11,693 bases of DNA from Bacillota bacterium (GTDB lineage Bacteria > Bacillota > Clostridia > Lachnospirales > Lachnospiraceae), in assembly GCA_023419655.1 (NCBI GenBank), contig JAEZXP010000052.1:1-11693 (forward strand), in the 5' to 3' direction. Positions 1-6,423 of this stretch are shown piece by piece. The notes below the pieces were generated by a model. The model saw only the letters and a list, made by a program, of their open reading frames with translations. It did no database searches and was not told the origin of the DNA. The translations under genes were made by a program, and so were the position numbers. Position 1 is the stretch's first letter, and each line of letters opens with the position of its first letter.

Positions 1-66
1 AAAGATTCCTTTCAGATATCCTTGCACAATATTCAATTTTTCTTCGACTGTATATTTCCTATACAT
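1..66 (-). CDS. Transposase N-terminus (OrfA-like, HTH), partial
   Basis: This is the first 22 codons of a minus-strand gene whose remainder lies outside the window. The translation starts MYRKYTVEEKLNIVQGYLKG, which resembles the start of the helix-turn-helix in IS3-family OrfA proteins (a basic or aromatic start, then K-x-x-I-V-x-x-Y-x-x-G). The ATG at 66-64 is preceded, five bases upstream, by a purine-rich AGGGGG ribosome binding site that lies inside a hairpin arm. OrfA would bind the terminal repeats and, after a programmed frameshift, form the OrfAB transposase; that is family knowledge and cannot be seen here. Whether the element is intact is unknown. Confidence 0.6.
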   Translation of the reverse strand, partial: MYRKYTVEEKLNIVQGYLKGIF

Positions 67-70
67 AAAA

Positions 71-118
71 TACCCCCTAAGTAGATTTTGGTTATTTACC
101 TTGTCTACTTAAGGGGTA
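71..118 (-). repeat. Inverted repeat at the IS end covering the transposase ribosome binding site
   Basis: The arms 71-85 (taccccctaagtaga) and 104-118 (tctacttaaggggta) match at 14 of 15 positions across an 18-base spacer. On the minus strand the second arm contains the AGGGGG ribosome binding site of the transposase, five bases before its ATG. A transcript entering from outside the element would therefore fold with the ribosome binding site paired. Such sequestration is known to limit transposase translation from read-through transcripts in IS10 and IS50; its use here is inferred. Confidence 0.6.
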
Positions 119-167
119 TCATATCAAGGTACCGCTCTATTTTAGTTATTTCCTTCCTTTCATGGTA

Positions 168-196
168 TTGCATCAAGGAGAATCATTTGTTATAAT
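168..196 (+). promoter_or_regulatory. Sigma-A-type promoter of the chemotaxis receptor gene
   Basis: A perfect -10 hexamer TATAAT at 191-196 follows a weak -35 TTGCAT at 168-173 with a 17-bp spacer. Transcription would start near 203 and leave a leader of about 105 nt, A-rich around 205-240. I saw no match to the sigma-D/sigma-28 motility promoter, so the receptor may not follow the flagellar regulon, though only this region was examined. Confidence 0.5.
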
Positions 197-250
197 TTTA
201 TCAAAAAAGAAGAAAAGAACAATTAAGAATAAATAAATGTTATTTAGATA

Positions 251-260
251 CAAGCGCTTG
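251..260. promoter_or_regulatory. Perfect palindrome CAAGCGCTTG in the leader, operator-like
   Basis: The 10-bp perfect palindrome has the central AAGCGCTT typical of operators for LacI-family regulators, including CcpA cre sites. Outside the core it departs from the cre consensus, matching about 6 of the 10 constrained positions in the 14-mer 249-262. It lies downstream of the predicted transcription start, where a bound repressor would act as a roadblock. The regulator is unknown. Confidence 0.35.
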
Positions 261-307
261 AATACGAAAGAGGTCTGACAACAAGTAAGCACAAAGGAGA
301 GAAGAAG

Positions 308-1870
308 ATGAATATGAAATCATCAGACAGCAAGCCGGAACAGTCCGGGGTAAGAAGATTTAATGATGAAAGAGAACGAGCGTCGGTAATTAACCGTACG
401 ATTGTTATTGGGTATACAATTTTTCTTACAGTGATTATTCTGTTCACCAGTCTGCTGTTTACAGAGACGATGGGGGAGGGGATTAAGCGAATTATAGTGG
501 GGGCAAGTATCCTGCTGTTTATTGCGAATTGGGTGATTTATTTTAAAGGAAAATCCTCTTTGAACTATCACCGTTTTGTGGTTATAACGTATCTGATGCT
601 CTATACGCTGTGTCTGCTTGTGGGTAAGTTTGAATATCTTCAGTATTCAATTCTGGCAATCTATATTATGTCCGTACTTTTTTTCCTTGATAAGGAAATG
701 CGCATCTATTCTGCGGTTACGGCTGTGATTAATATCATATATTTTATCATGGTGTATCATGATACGGTCAGAGACAGCCAGGGCAGCAGCTTTAGCGGTC
801 TCTCCTCCGGTGAACAGCTCATTATCTGGAGCGCATTTGCAAAGCTGGTTTTCCTGTTATGTGTGCTGTATACGGCGATTCGTTCCACAGACCGGGGTAA
901 ATTGTTCAATAAGGATATGGTTGGAACGGTAGCAGACCAGAAGCAGAGACAGCAGGAAATGCTGGAGGCGGTTCTGGAGATTGCAGGGAATATAAGAGAG
1001 AATGCAGCAAAGTCAAGTAAAATTGTTGATGAACTGGGAGAATCAACAGGTATCGTGAATAGTGCCATAAGCCAGATTGCACAAAGCACCCAGATGACGG
1101 AGGAGAACATTCAGGACCAGAACAATATGACCCGGATAATTCAGGAATCAATTAACGATACGGCACAGAGGTCAAAAAGAATGGTCGGCACTGCCGGAGA
1201 AGCCAGTGTTTCCATCGATGGCAGCAAAAAGGTGATGGATGAGCTGAGAACAAAATCGGAGAACATTGCCGGGACAAATCAGAATATGTCGCAGCGGATT
1301 GAGGAACTGGACAGGAAGATGCAGGAGGTTCGGGATATTGCTGCGATTATCTCCGGTGTTTCAAGCCAGACGAATCTGCTGGCTTTGAATGCGGCGATTG
1401 AAAGTGCAAGAGCAGGGGAGGCCGGAAAGGGCGTTGCAGTTGTTGCGGGGGAGATACGCAGGCTGGCGGAGCAGACACAAAAATCCACGGAGAGTATAGC
1501 CAATATTCTTGAGGAGTTAAAATTAAACGTGGAGCAGGTGACCCTGACGGTGGCAGAGACAATTCATGCCTCCAATGACCAGGGAGAATTAATTTCCGAG
1601 GCATTGGGGCATTTTGATAAGATTAGCGGGAGTGTTCATCTGCTGTCCGATGACATCGGCGGGATTGATGATATGGTACAGGAGCTTGCCGGCTCTAATC
1701 AGACGATTGTGGAGAATATTGGCCAGATATCTACTACGACGCAGGAGGTCACTGCAAGCACCCAGGAGGCTGCGGCCGTCAGTGAGAAGAACCTGCGGAT
1801 TTCCCGCGAGGCCATCAGGCTGTTAGCGCAAGTGATTGATACAACACACCGTCTGGACAAATACATTTAG
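308..1870 (+). CDS. Methyl-accepting chemotaxis protein with a six-helix membrane domain
   Basis: A 520-residue chemoreceptor. Residues 1-28 are hydrophilic. Six hydrophobic segments follow at about 29-51, 58-78, 87-106, 110-127, 131-150 and 171-191, joined by short loops, so there is no extracytoplasmic ligand-binding domain of the usual kind. Residues from about 200 to the end form the long helical signalling domain. The hairpin tip that binds CheA/CheW is clear: IISGVSSQTNLLALNAAIES, with QTNLLALN at 354-361, followed by the conserved AGEAGKGVAVVAGEIRRLAEQ-like stretch. No clear HAMP domain was recognised between the last helix and the signalling domain. The start ATG at 308 has AGGAGA at 295-300, seven bases upstream. 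No terminator is evident after the stop, so read-through into the next operon is possible. The signal sensed is unknown; a membrane-embedded sensor could respond to a hydrophobic ligand, membrane state or energy state (inference). The call as a chemoreceptor is firm. Confidence 0.95.
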   Translation: MNMKSSDSKPEQSGVRRFNDERERASVINRTIVIGYTIFLTVIILFTSLLFTETMGEGIKRIIVGASILLFIANWVIYFKGKSSLNYHRFVVITYLMLYTLCLLVGKFEYLQYSILAIYIMSVLFFLDKEMRIYSAVTAVINIIYFIMVYHDTVRDSQGSSFSGLSSGEQLIIWSAFAKLVFLLCVLYTAIRSTDRGKLFNKDMVGTVADQKQRQQEMLEAVLEIAGNIRENAAKSSKIVDELGESTGIVNSAISQIAQSTQMTEENIQDQNNMTRIIQESINDTAQRSKRMVGTAGEASVSIDGSKKVMDELRTKSENIAGTNQNMSQRIEELDRKMQEVRDIAAIISGVSSQTNLLALNAAIESARAGEAGKGVAVVAGEIRRLAEQTQKSTESIANILEELKLNVEQVTLTVAETIHASNDQGELISEALGHFDKISGSVHLLSDDIGGIDDMVQELAGSNQTIVENIGQISTTTQEVTASTQEAAAVSEKNLRISREAIRLLAQVIDTTHRLDKYI

Positions 1871-1900
1871 AAAGTGAGATGTATCACCTGTATAAAAGGA

Positions 1901-1929
1901 TTGTAATTTGTTGAATAAGGGTGTATAAT
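1901..1929 (+). promoter_or_regulatory. Sigma-A-type promoter of the six-gene operon
   Basis: TTGTAA at 1901-1906 and a perfect TATAAT at 1924-1929 are separated by 17 bp. Transcription would start near 1936, a few bases before the upstream ATG at 1941. This favours initiation at the ATG at 2001, which has its own ribosome binding site, unless the message is leaderless. It is the only good promoter seen ahead of the gene series ending at 9213. Confidence 0.6.
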
Positions 1930-2000
1930 TTGGAAGTTAAATGTTGGTTACACGGGTAATATTTGGCAAAGACAATGAAGGACAAAATAGAGGTTTATAT

Positions 2001-2375
2001 ATGTTGAGAGGATTGTTTTTGTATCTTATTGCATTGATTGCCGGATTCGCATTTGGTGTATTTAAGAGAGTGAGAAATCAGAAAAAGGTAATTGGTGTAA
2101 TTGACAGCCTCGAGCAGAATTACAGCAATCAAAGCGGAAGAATAACCCATACAGCAGTTGTAAAATACATTGTTAATAAAAAAGAATATATGGTTAAAAC
2201 GACACATCAGTCAACATCCTTTCACAATGGGCACAAAGTCGTCGTTTATTATAATTCCGATAATCCGGATGAAAGCTTTATACGAACCGGAATTATGGTA
2301 TATTTATTTGTTTATTTATTGATATTGATGGGCACGGTGCTGCTTGTTAATGATATTTACAAATTATTTTTCTAA
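2001..2375 (+). CDS. Small membrane protein, DUF3592-like
   Basis: A 124-residue protein with a hydrophobic helix at each end (about residues 3-20 and 95-118) and a beta-rich middle. The middle has the pattern of DUF3592 proteins: a G-x-I/V strand after the first helix (VIGVIDSLEQNY), then a V-K-Y-x-V-N-x-K-E-Y segment, then G-H-K-V-V-V-Y-Y-N-S-D-N-P, matching the family's hallmark 'G..V.VYY.p.NP'. Family function is unknown. The frame stays open upstream to an ATG at 1941, but that start has no ribosome binding site and lies within a few bases of the predicted transcription start; the ATG at 2001 has AGAGG at 1989-1993 with a seven-base spacer and opens directly into the first helix. It is the first gene of the operon, and its stop overlaps the ribosome binding site of the next gene. 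Confidence 0.75.
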   Translation: MLRGLFLYLIALIAGFAFGVFKRVRNQKKVIGVIDSLEQNYSNQSGRITHTAVVKYIVNKKEYMVKTTHQSTSFHNGHKVVVYYNSDNPDESFIRTGIMVYLFVYLLILMGTVLLVNDIYKLFF

Positions 2376-2386
2376 GGGGTGACTTT

Positions 2387-5300
2387 GTGGCTACATTTAT
2401 TAAAAGGATTTTATCCATATTACTTTGCATAAGTCTGTTTATCTCAGGGGCCGCAGCTTCTTTTACAGGAAGCTATCTGGTATATCGAACCCCGGAAACT
2501 CCCATTGATTCTTCATACTTAATGCGATTTACAGATGACGATGAATCATATTATCTGCAAAAAGCATCATCGGATATCGCTTTTTTTATTGAAAGTGAAA
2601 GCAGTGATTATGATTCTCTGTTTACTTTAACAGACAGTGATAACAATGAAGTGCTTTGCAAAACAGTAAAAAGCAGTGAAAATCAATTCAAAGTGCTGCC
2701 GCCTGCTTCCGGTTACAGTGCGGGAAAACAGTATAAGCTGACCCTTCATGAGGATGCGGTTTTATCAGGAAATGATTTGAGGGACGCAAAAGAACTTGTC
2801 TTTAGCATTGAAAAAGAAGCAGTTGAAACCTATACATATAATGAAAATGTAAAGGCGTTAGAGAATTCTGAAATACAGGTTGTTGATGAAGGGATAGTAA
2901 AGGCGGAGGGCACCTCCTTTCAGGTTGGAGATGTGCTTATCGACGAAGCCGCAAGTGAGGCGTATAAGGTCGTTGAAATTCTGGAGGATGGAACCATCAA
3001 GACAGAGACGCCCGCCCTGGATGAGATTTTCTCTGACCTACAGGTGTACGGGGAATATACCTGGGATGCAGGGCAAATTGAATGGAGCGAGGATTTAGAA
3101 ACTGAAATTATCGAAAATATACGCAATAGCAGCTTCTTTGATTCATTAATGAAGGTTGCATATGCTGCGGATAAGCCTGAAAAGATAGCGGGTATTAAAG
3201 TAGATTATAAGGAAAACAAAGAAAAAAACACGATAGATTTAACAATAGAAATAAATTTAGCCCCCGGAGAGATAGGGTTATTTGGAATAAGCAAATTACA
3301 GGACCAGGAGGTAACGATTACTTTCGAGACGTCTATTGGCTTTAAAGTAAATGCGAATATTGACGGTCCCATATGGAATCCTGCATTCGACGTGTCGGTT
3401 ACGGAGACAAATGAATTCTCCTGGACCGTCAATATCGGTTTCTTTACGCATGAACGCAAAAAAGAGATAAACGCCGCGGAGGCAATTCAAAATTTATCCG
3501 AGTATCAAAATATTGTCGGGGATTTGACGAAAAAGCTGGCAAATGTAATAAGGGATAAGGAAACAGGAGAAATAAAGCTTTTTAAATGGGATATACCCAT
3601 ACCCGCCATACCGCTTCTTACATTCAGTGCCGAAGTTCTTTTGTTTGCAAAACTTGAACTGGCGGCTGAATTGACATTCGGCGGGAATAGCTCAAGCAGA
3701 AATACCAGCGGAATTTATTTTAAGGATTATAAGTTCCGTACATACTCCGATGAGTACAAGACCAAAGCACCGGTTAAATTTGCATTTATGGGGACCGCCG
3801 AATTCAAGACAGGAATTAAAATCAAGGCAGGATTTAAGATAATCAGTGAGCGTATAGCTTATGTAGGGATGGAACCGCAGGCAGGGGTTTATGCGGAGCT
3901 TTTTGCCACGTATCCGATACGCGGGCCCGAGGAAATGTCAGAGGCAGGCTCGATACTGGGCCTTTATGGGTACTTTGAATCCGGTTTGTATTTTAGTATA
4001 TATACTAAAGCATGGGTCAACATCCTTGTCGGAAAATTTGAATATGATTACAAATTAGCCGGAAAGAAAGCGCCGTTAATCACGCTGGGCAATGACAAAA
4101 TCGCCATCGGAATAGCATCAAGCAGGCCCAGTGTCCGGGCTTTGAATAATATCGTAACCGCACCGGATATCGTCTTTGAATATTATGATATCACGGAGGG
4201 CCGTATAGGTACGGAGATAGCAGATATAGAGGATGTTAAATTTACCGTGAATAATCAGGAGCTTGAAAAAGACGGAAAGTCTCTTAAATTACCGGCGACA
4301 GAAGGAGGCAGCTTCTATGTGACAGCCTCCTATAAGAACAAGGGAGATAATAAATCCTATCCTGCATTGTTCAAGGTGATTGTGTCGGGCAGTGAGATAG
4401 AAGGACGTGTTTCCGAATATACAAGCGGTGAAAATTATAATCCGATTCCAAATGCAACCGTAAAGCTGTACAGTGCCAATGACTTAAACAGTGTTATTGG
4501 AACGACCTCCACTGATACAAGCGGAAAGTTTTCGTTTAATGTAGGCGAGGGCAGATATGTGCTCAAAATAAGTGCAAGCGGTTATAAGGAATTAACCTCG
4601 ATTCAGGAGATTTCCAAAGATGAAACCAAATTCACGGAGCATATTTTACTCGTTGATAATTCTCAAAGCGGTAACGGAACGGCAGGAGGTACGGTCAATA
4701 ATGCTATAGACGGCCGTAATCTGGAGGGCGTTGAGATACGTCTGCGTGAGAACTGGAACAATCAAACCGGACCCTACTTTAGAGATTTTCATGTGAATAC
4801 CGATTCAAACGGTCAGTACAGGATAGATACAATACCTGTAGGCTATTATACCATTGAAGCAGTGAAGGATGGATTTTATACAGATTACTGCAATATCATT
4901 GTTCATGCCACGGACCCTCAATTCAATCAGAACTTTACAATTTCACCGGTATTGCCGGAAAATCAGGTGCGTATTGTCTTACGGTGGGGAGAGAATCCGG
5001 GAGACCTCGATTCCCATCTTATCGGACGTAAGCCTGACGATAGTGCGTTTAATATATATTATTCCAATATGCATTATTCGTGGAACGGCAAAGAGATGGC
5101 AAACCTGGATGTAGACGATACAACCAGCTATGGACCGGAGACAATCACCATTCTGGAGCCCTTGGAAAAAGATTGGGTGTATGCGGTACACGATTTCACC
5201 AATAAGGGTAACTCGAATTCAGACAGGATGAGCTATTCAGGAGCCTATGTAACCGTATTTACCGGAGGCAGGCAGCTTGCGACCTTTAATATTCCTGTCG

Positions 5301-5392
5301 ATGAGATAGGTACATATTGGACGGTGTTCGAATATGTAGACGGACAGATAAGACCTATAAATGTTGTTAATAATATAAAGCCTTCACCATAA
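2387..5392 (+). CDS. Large secreted multidomain protein with carboxypeptidase-regulatory-like repeats and a DUF2135/YfaP-like C-terminus
   Basis: A 1001-residue exported protein. It starts at a GTG, preceded six or so bases upstream by AAGGGG at 2374-2379, which overlaps the previous stop codon. Residues 1-25 form a signal peptide (KR, a hydrophobic core, then AAAS). Residues about 27-145 look like an Ig-type fold of the SbsA kind (YSAGKQYKLTL). A long beta-rich body with no recognised family spans about 150-590, and an Ig-like segment about 593-668. Two carboxypeptidase-regulatory-like (transthyretin-type) domains follow at about 669-757 and 768-846; each carries the 'T-D-x-x-G-x-Y/F-x-F/I' signature and ends in a Y-x-L/I...G-Y/F strand. 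The C-terminal domain, about 860-985, has the DUF2135/YfaP signature: LRWGENPGDLDSHL (DLDSHL at 873-878) and LDVDDTTSYGPETITI at 907-922. No LPXTG motif or C-terminal membrane anchor is seen, so the protein is either released or held by partners. It is operonic with membrane proteins on both sides. A structural or adhesive surface role is inferred; no enzymatic motif was found. Confidence 0.8.
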   Translation: MATFIKRILSILLCISLFISGAAASFTGSYLVYRTPETPIDSSYLMRFTDDDESYYLQKASSDIAFFIESESSDYDSLFTLTDSDNNEVLCKTVKSSENQFKVLPPASGYSAGKQYKLTLHEDAVLSGNDLRDAKELVFSIEKEAVETYTYNENVKALENSEIQVVDEGIVKAEGTSFQVGDVLIDEAASEAYKVVEILEDGTIKTETPALDEIFSDLQVYGEYTWDAGQIEWSEDLETEIIENIRNSSFFDSLMKVAYAADKPEKIAGIKVDYKENKEKNTIDLTIEINLAPGEIGLFGISKLQDQEVTITFETSIGFKVNANIDGPIWNPAFDVSVTETNEFSWTVNIGFFTHERKKEINAAEAIQNLSEYQNIVGDLTKKLANVIRDKETGEIKLFKWDIPIPAIPLLTFSAEVLLFAKLELAAELTFGGNSSSRNTSGIYFKDYKFRTYSDEYKTKAPVKFAFMGTAEFKTGIKIKAGFKIISERIAYVGMEPQAGVYAELFATYPIRGPEEMSEAGSILGLYGYFESGLYFSIYTKAWVNILVGKFEYDYKLAGKKAPLITLGNDKIAIGIASSRPSVRALNNIVTAPDIVFEYYDITEGRIGTEIADIEDVKFTVNNQELEKDGKSLKLPATEGGSFYVTASYKNKGDNKSYPALFKVIVSGSEIEGRVSEYTSGENYNPIPNATVKLYSANDLNSVIGTTSTDTSGKFSFNVGEGRYVLKISASGYKELTSIQEISKDETKFTEHILLVDNSQSGNGTAGGTVNNAIDGRNLEGVEIRLRENWNNQTGPYFRDFHVNTDSNGQYRIDTIPVGYYTIEAVKDGFYTDYCNIIVHATDPQFNQNFTISPVLPENQVRIVLRWGENPGDLDSHLIGRKPDDSAFNIYYSNMHYSWNGKEMANLDVDDTTSYGPETITILEPLEKDWVYAVHDFTNKGNSNSDRMSYSGAYVTVFTGGRQLATFNIPVDEIGTYWTVFEYVDGQIRPINVVNNIKPSP

Positions 5393-5409
5393 GAAGGGAG
5401 GTACTACAT

Positions 5410-5895
5410 ATGGTTTGCACAGTTTGCGGTAAAGAAACAGATGAAAGAAAACCATTTTGCGGATATTGCGGAACGGCAATTCATGCAGAAAAGACAGAAG
5501 CGAAGTCCAATGAGAATACGGCTGCAGCGAATCCGCAGGAGAGCACAGAGGCGAAGTCCGAAAAGATGCCCGGTGAGAACACAGAGACGGCTGCGGCGAA
5601 TCAGCAGGAGAGCATAGAAGCGTCCGAAATAAAGACGCTGGAGAGTACAGAAAATACCCGAATAATGCCGAAGGGGAACACCGAAGAGACCGGAGTAAAG
5701 CCTGGGGAGAGAACCGAAACGAAGACCAGAAAGGCTGAAACGAAGCCGAAAAAGAGTAAGGGTAAGAAGCGCAGAGGTAAGCATATATTGCTGATAACGA
5801 TACTATATTTGTTAATAATAACCGCTGTTTTTTGCTATTTCTATATTGATTTGCACGGTTGGGAAGCTGTTCCTGTTATAAATAAATTAATATAG
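5410..5895 (+). CDS. Zinc-ribbon, single-TM protein (paralogue 1)
   Basis: A 161-residue protein. Residues 3-20 form a zinc ribbon with Cys3, Cys6, Cys17 and Cys20 (CX2CX10CX2C). Residues about 22-110 form a low-complexity Glu/Thr/Ala/Lys linker partly made of a DNA-level repeat. A strongly basic stretch (KPKKSKGKKRRGK) then precedes one membrane helix at about 125-147. Only about 14 residues follow the helix, including GWEAVPVINKLI. The positive-inside rule puts the ribbon and linker in the cytoplasm. The ATG at 5410 has AGGGAGG at 5395-5401. The gene begins 17 bases after the secreted-protein stop. The next gene encodes a paralogue with the same ribbon and the same GWExVP motif, but this copy ends right after that motif and lacks the acidic tail. 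No enzymatic activity is suggested; a scaffold or regulatory membrane protein is most likely. Confidence 0.75.
   Translation: MVCTVCGKETDERKPFCGYCGTAIHAEKTEAKSNENTAAANPQESTEAKSEKMPGENTETAAANQQESIEASEIKTLESTENTRIMPKGNTEETGVKPGERTETKTRKAETKPKKSKGKKRRGKHILLITILYLLIITAVFCYFYIDLHGWEAVPVINKLI
5518..5629 (+). repeat. Imperfect direct repeat inside the zinc-ribbon protein linker
   Basis: The segment 5518-5563 recurs at 5587-5629 with a few substitutions and one in-frame 3-base deletion, at a 69-base (23-codon) period. Each copy encodes an Ala/Gln/Glu/Ser-rich stretch (AAANPQES, then AAANQQES). The linker has evidently grown by tandem duplication, and its length may vary between strains (inference). 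Confidence 0.6.
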
Positions 5896-5913
5896 TGAGG
5901 AATGAGGGGCAAT

Positions 5914-6381
5914 ATGATTTGTGAAAAATGTGGACATGAAATTGCAGAGGATAAAAAATTCTGTGGCTATTGCGGGCATGTTAATGCATCCTTGATAAAG
6001 CAAGAAGAAAAAACGGAGGACTTGCCGGTAACACCCGGGATACCTTCTTCTCCGGATATTGCCGTACATGAAGAGCCGGTCACGAAAGAGCCGGTTACGA
6101 AGGAGGCTGCCGCCGAAGAGAGGGTTATTCAAGGAAAGCAGAAAAAGAAGCATACCGGTATTTTTGTATTTGTTCTTAGTTTTTTTCTGGTTGCCGGAAT
6201 CATAAGCGGGATGTGGGGAGCGCATTATGTGGCTAAGAATGGCTGGGAAAGTGTTCCCTTCGCAGAAAAATTGACATTTCTTCCGTTCGTAAAATTTGAT
6301 GAGGAAGAAATGGAGATTTATACGGAAGCACAAGATGAACAGGAACCGGATGATTTAGATAGTGAAAAAGAAAGTAATTAA
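5914..6381 (+). CDS. Zinc-ribbon, single-TM protein (paralogue 2) with acidic tail
   Basis: A 155-residue protein with the same plan as the gene before it. The zinc ribbon uses Cys3, Cys6, Cys17 and Cys20, and 13 of the first 21 residues match the upstream paralogue, including FCGYCG. The linker (about 22-75) contains a tandem pentapeptide, EPVTK twice, encoded by a 15-bp repeat at 6073-6102. After a basic GKQKKKH there is one membrane helix at about 80-106, then GWESVP (110-115) and a strongly acidic C-terminal tail of about 40 residues, predicted outside the cell. An in-frame ATG at 5902 is possible but its nearest GAGG is only about one base away; 5914 has AGGGG at 5905-5909 and puts Met-Ile-Cys at the ribbon, as in the paralogue. 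It starts 18 bases after the previous stop. Function unknown. Confidence 0.75.
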   Translation: MICEKCGHEIAEDKKFCGYCGHVNASLIKQEEKTEDLPVTPGIPSSPDIAVHEEPVTKEPVTKEAAAEERVIQGKQKKKHTGIFVFVLSFFLVAGIISGMWGAHYVAKNGWESVPFAEKLTFLPFVKFDEEEMEIYTEAQDEQEPDDLDSEKESN

Positions 6382-6423
6382 ATAGTTTTTAATTTTATTA
6401 AATAATAGGAGGAGTTACCAACA

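Larger units (their letters stand above)
1..121 (-). mobile_element. 5' end of an insertion sequence (IS3-family-like), truncated by the window edge
   Basis: Read on the minus strand, this stretch begins TGATACCCC near position 121, carries a 15-bp imperfect inverted repeat, and leads straight into the start of a transposase-like reading frame that runs off the left edge. Many IS3-family ends begin with TG, and the first ORF starts within 100 bp of the tip, as here. The outer boundary at 121 is inferred, because only one end is visible and no target duplication can be compared. The element points away from the chemotaxis gene and lies about 45 bp upstream of its predicted promoter. Family assignment rests on 22 codons and the end architecture. 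Confidence 0.6.

Noticed and set aside
249..262. Calling the leader palindrome a definite CcpA cre site
   Set aside because: The core fits but four of the ten constrained positions do not, so only a LacI-type operator is suggested.
1871..1900. Terminator after the chemoreceptor gene
   Set aside because: Only a 4-base GTGA/TCAC symmetry is present, with no stable stem or T-run.
1941..2000. Upstream ATG adding 20 residues to the DUF3592-like protein
   Set aside because: It has no ribosome binding site and lies within a few bases of the predicted transcription start; the ATG at 2001 has AGAGG and opens into the membrane helix.
5404..5784. Minus-strand open frame of 126 codons opposite the first small zinc-ribbon gene
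   Set aside because: It is a Leu/Arg-rich mirror of the repetitive Glu/Lys linker on the other strand, and the opposing gene has clear family motifs.
5887..6333. Minus-strand open frame of 148 codons opposite the second small zinc-ribbon gene
   Set aside because: It is antisense to a gene with a recognisable ribbon and membrane helix, and shows no domain signal of its own.
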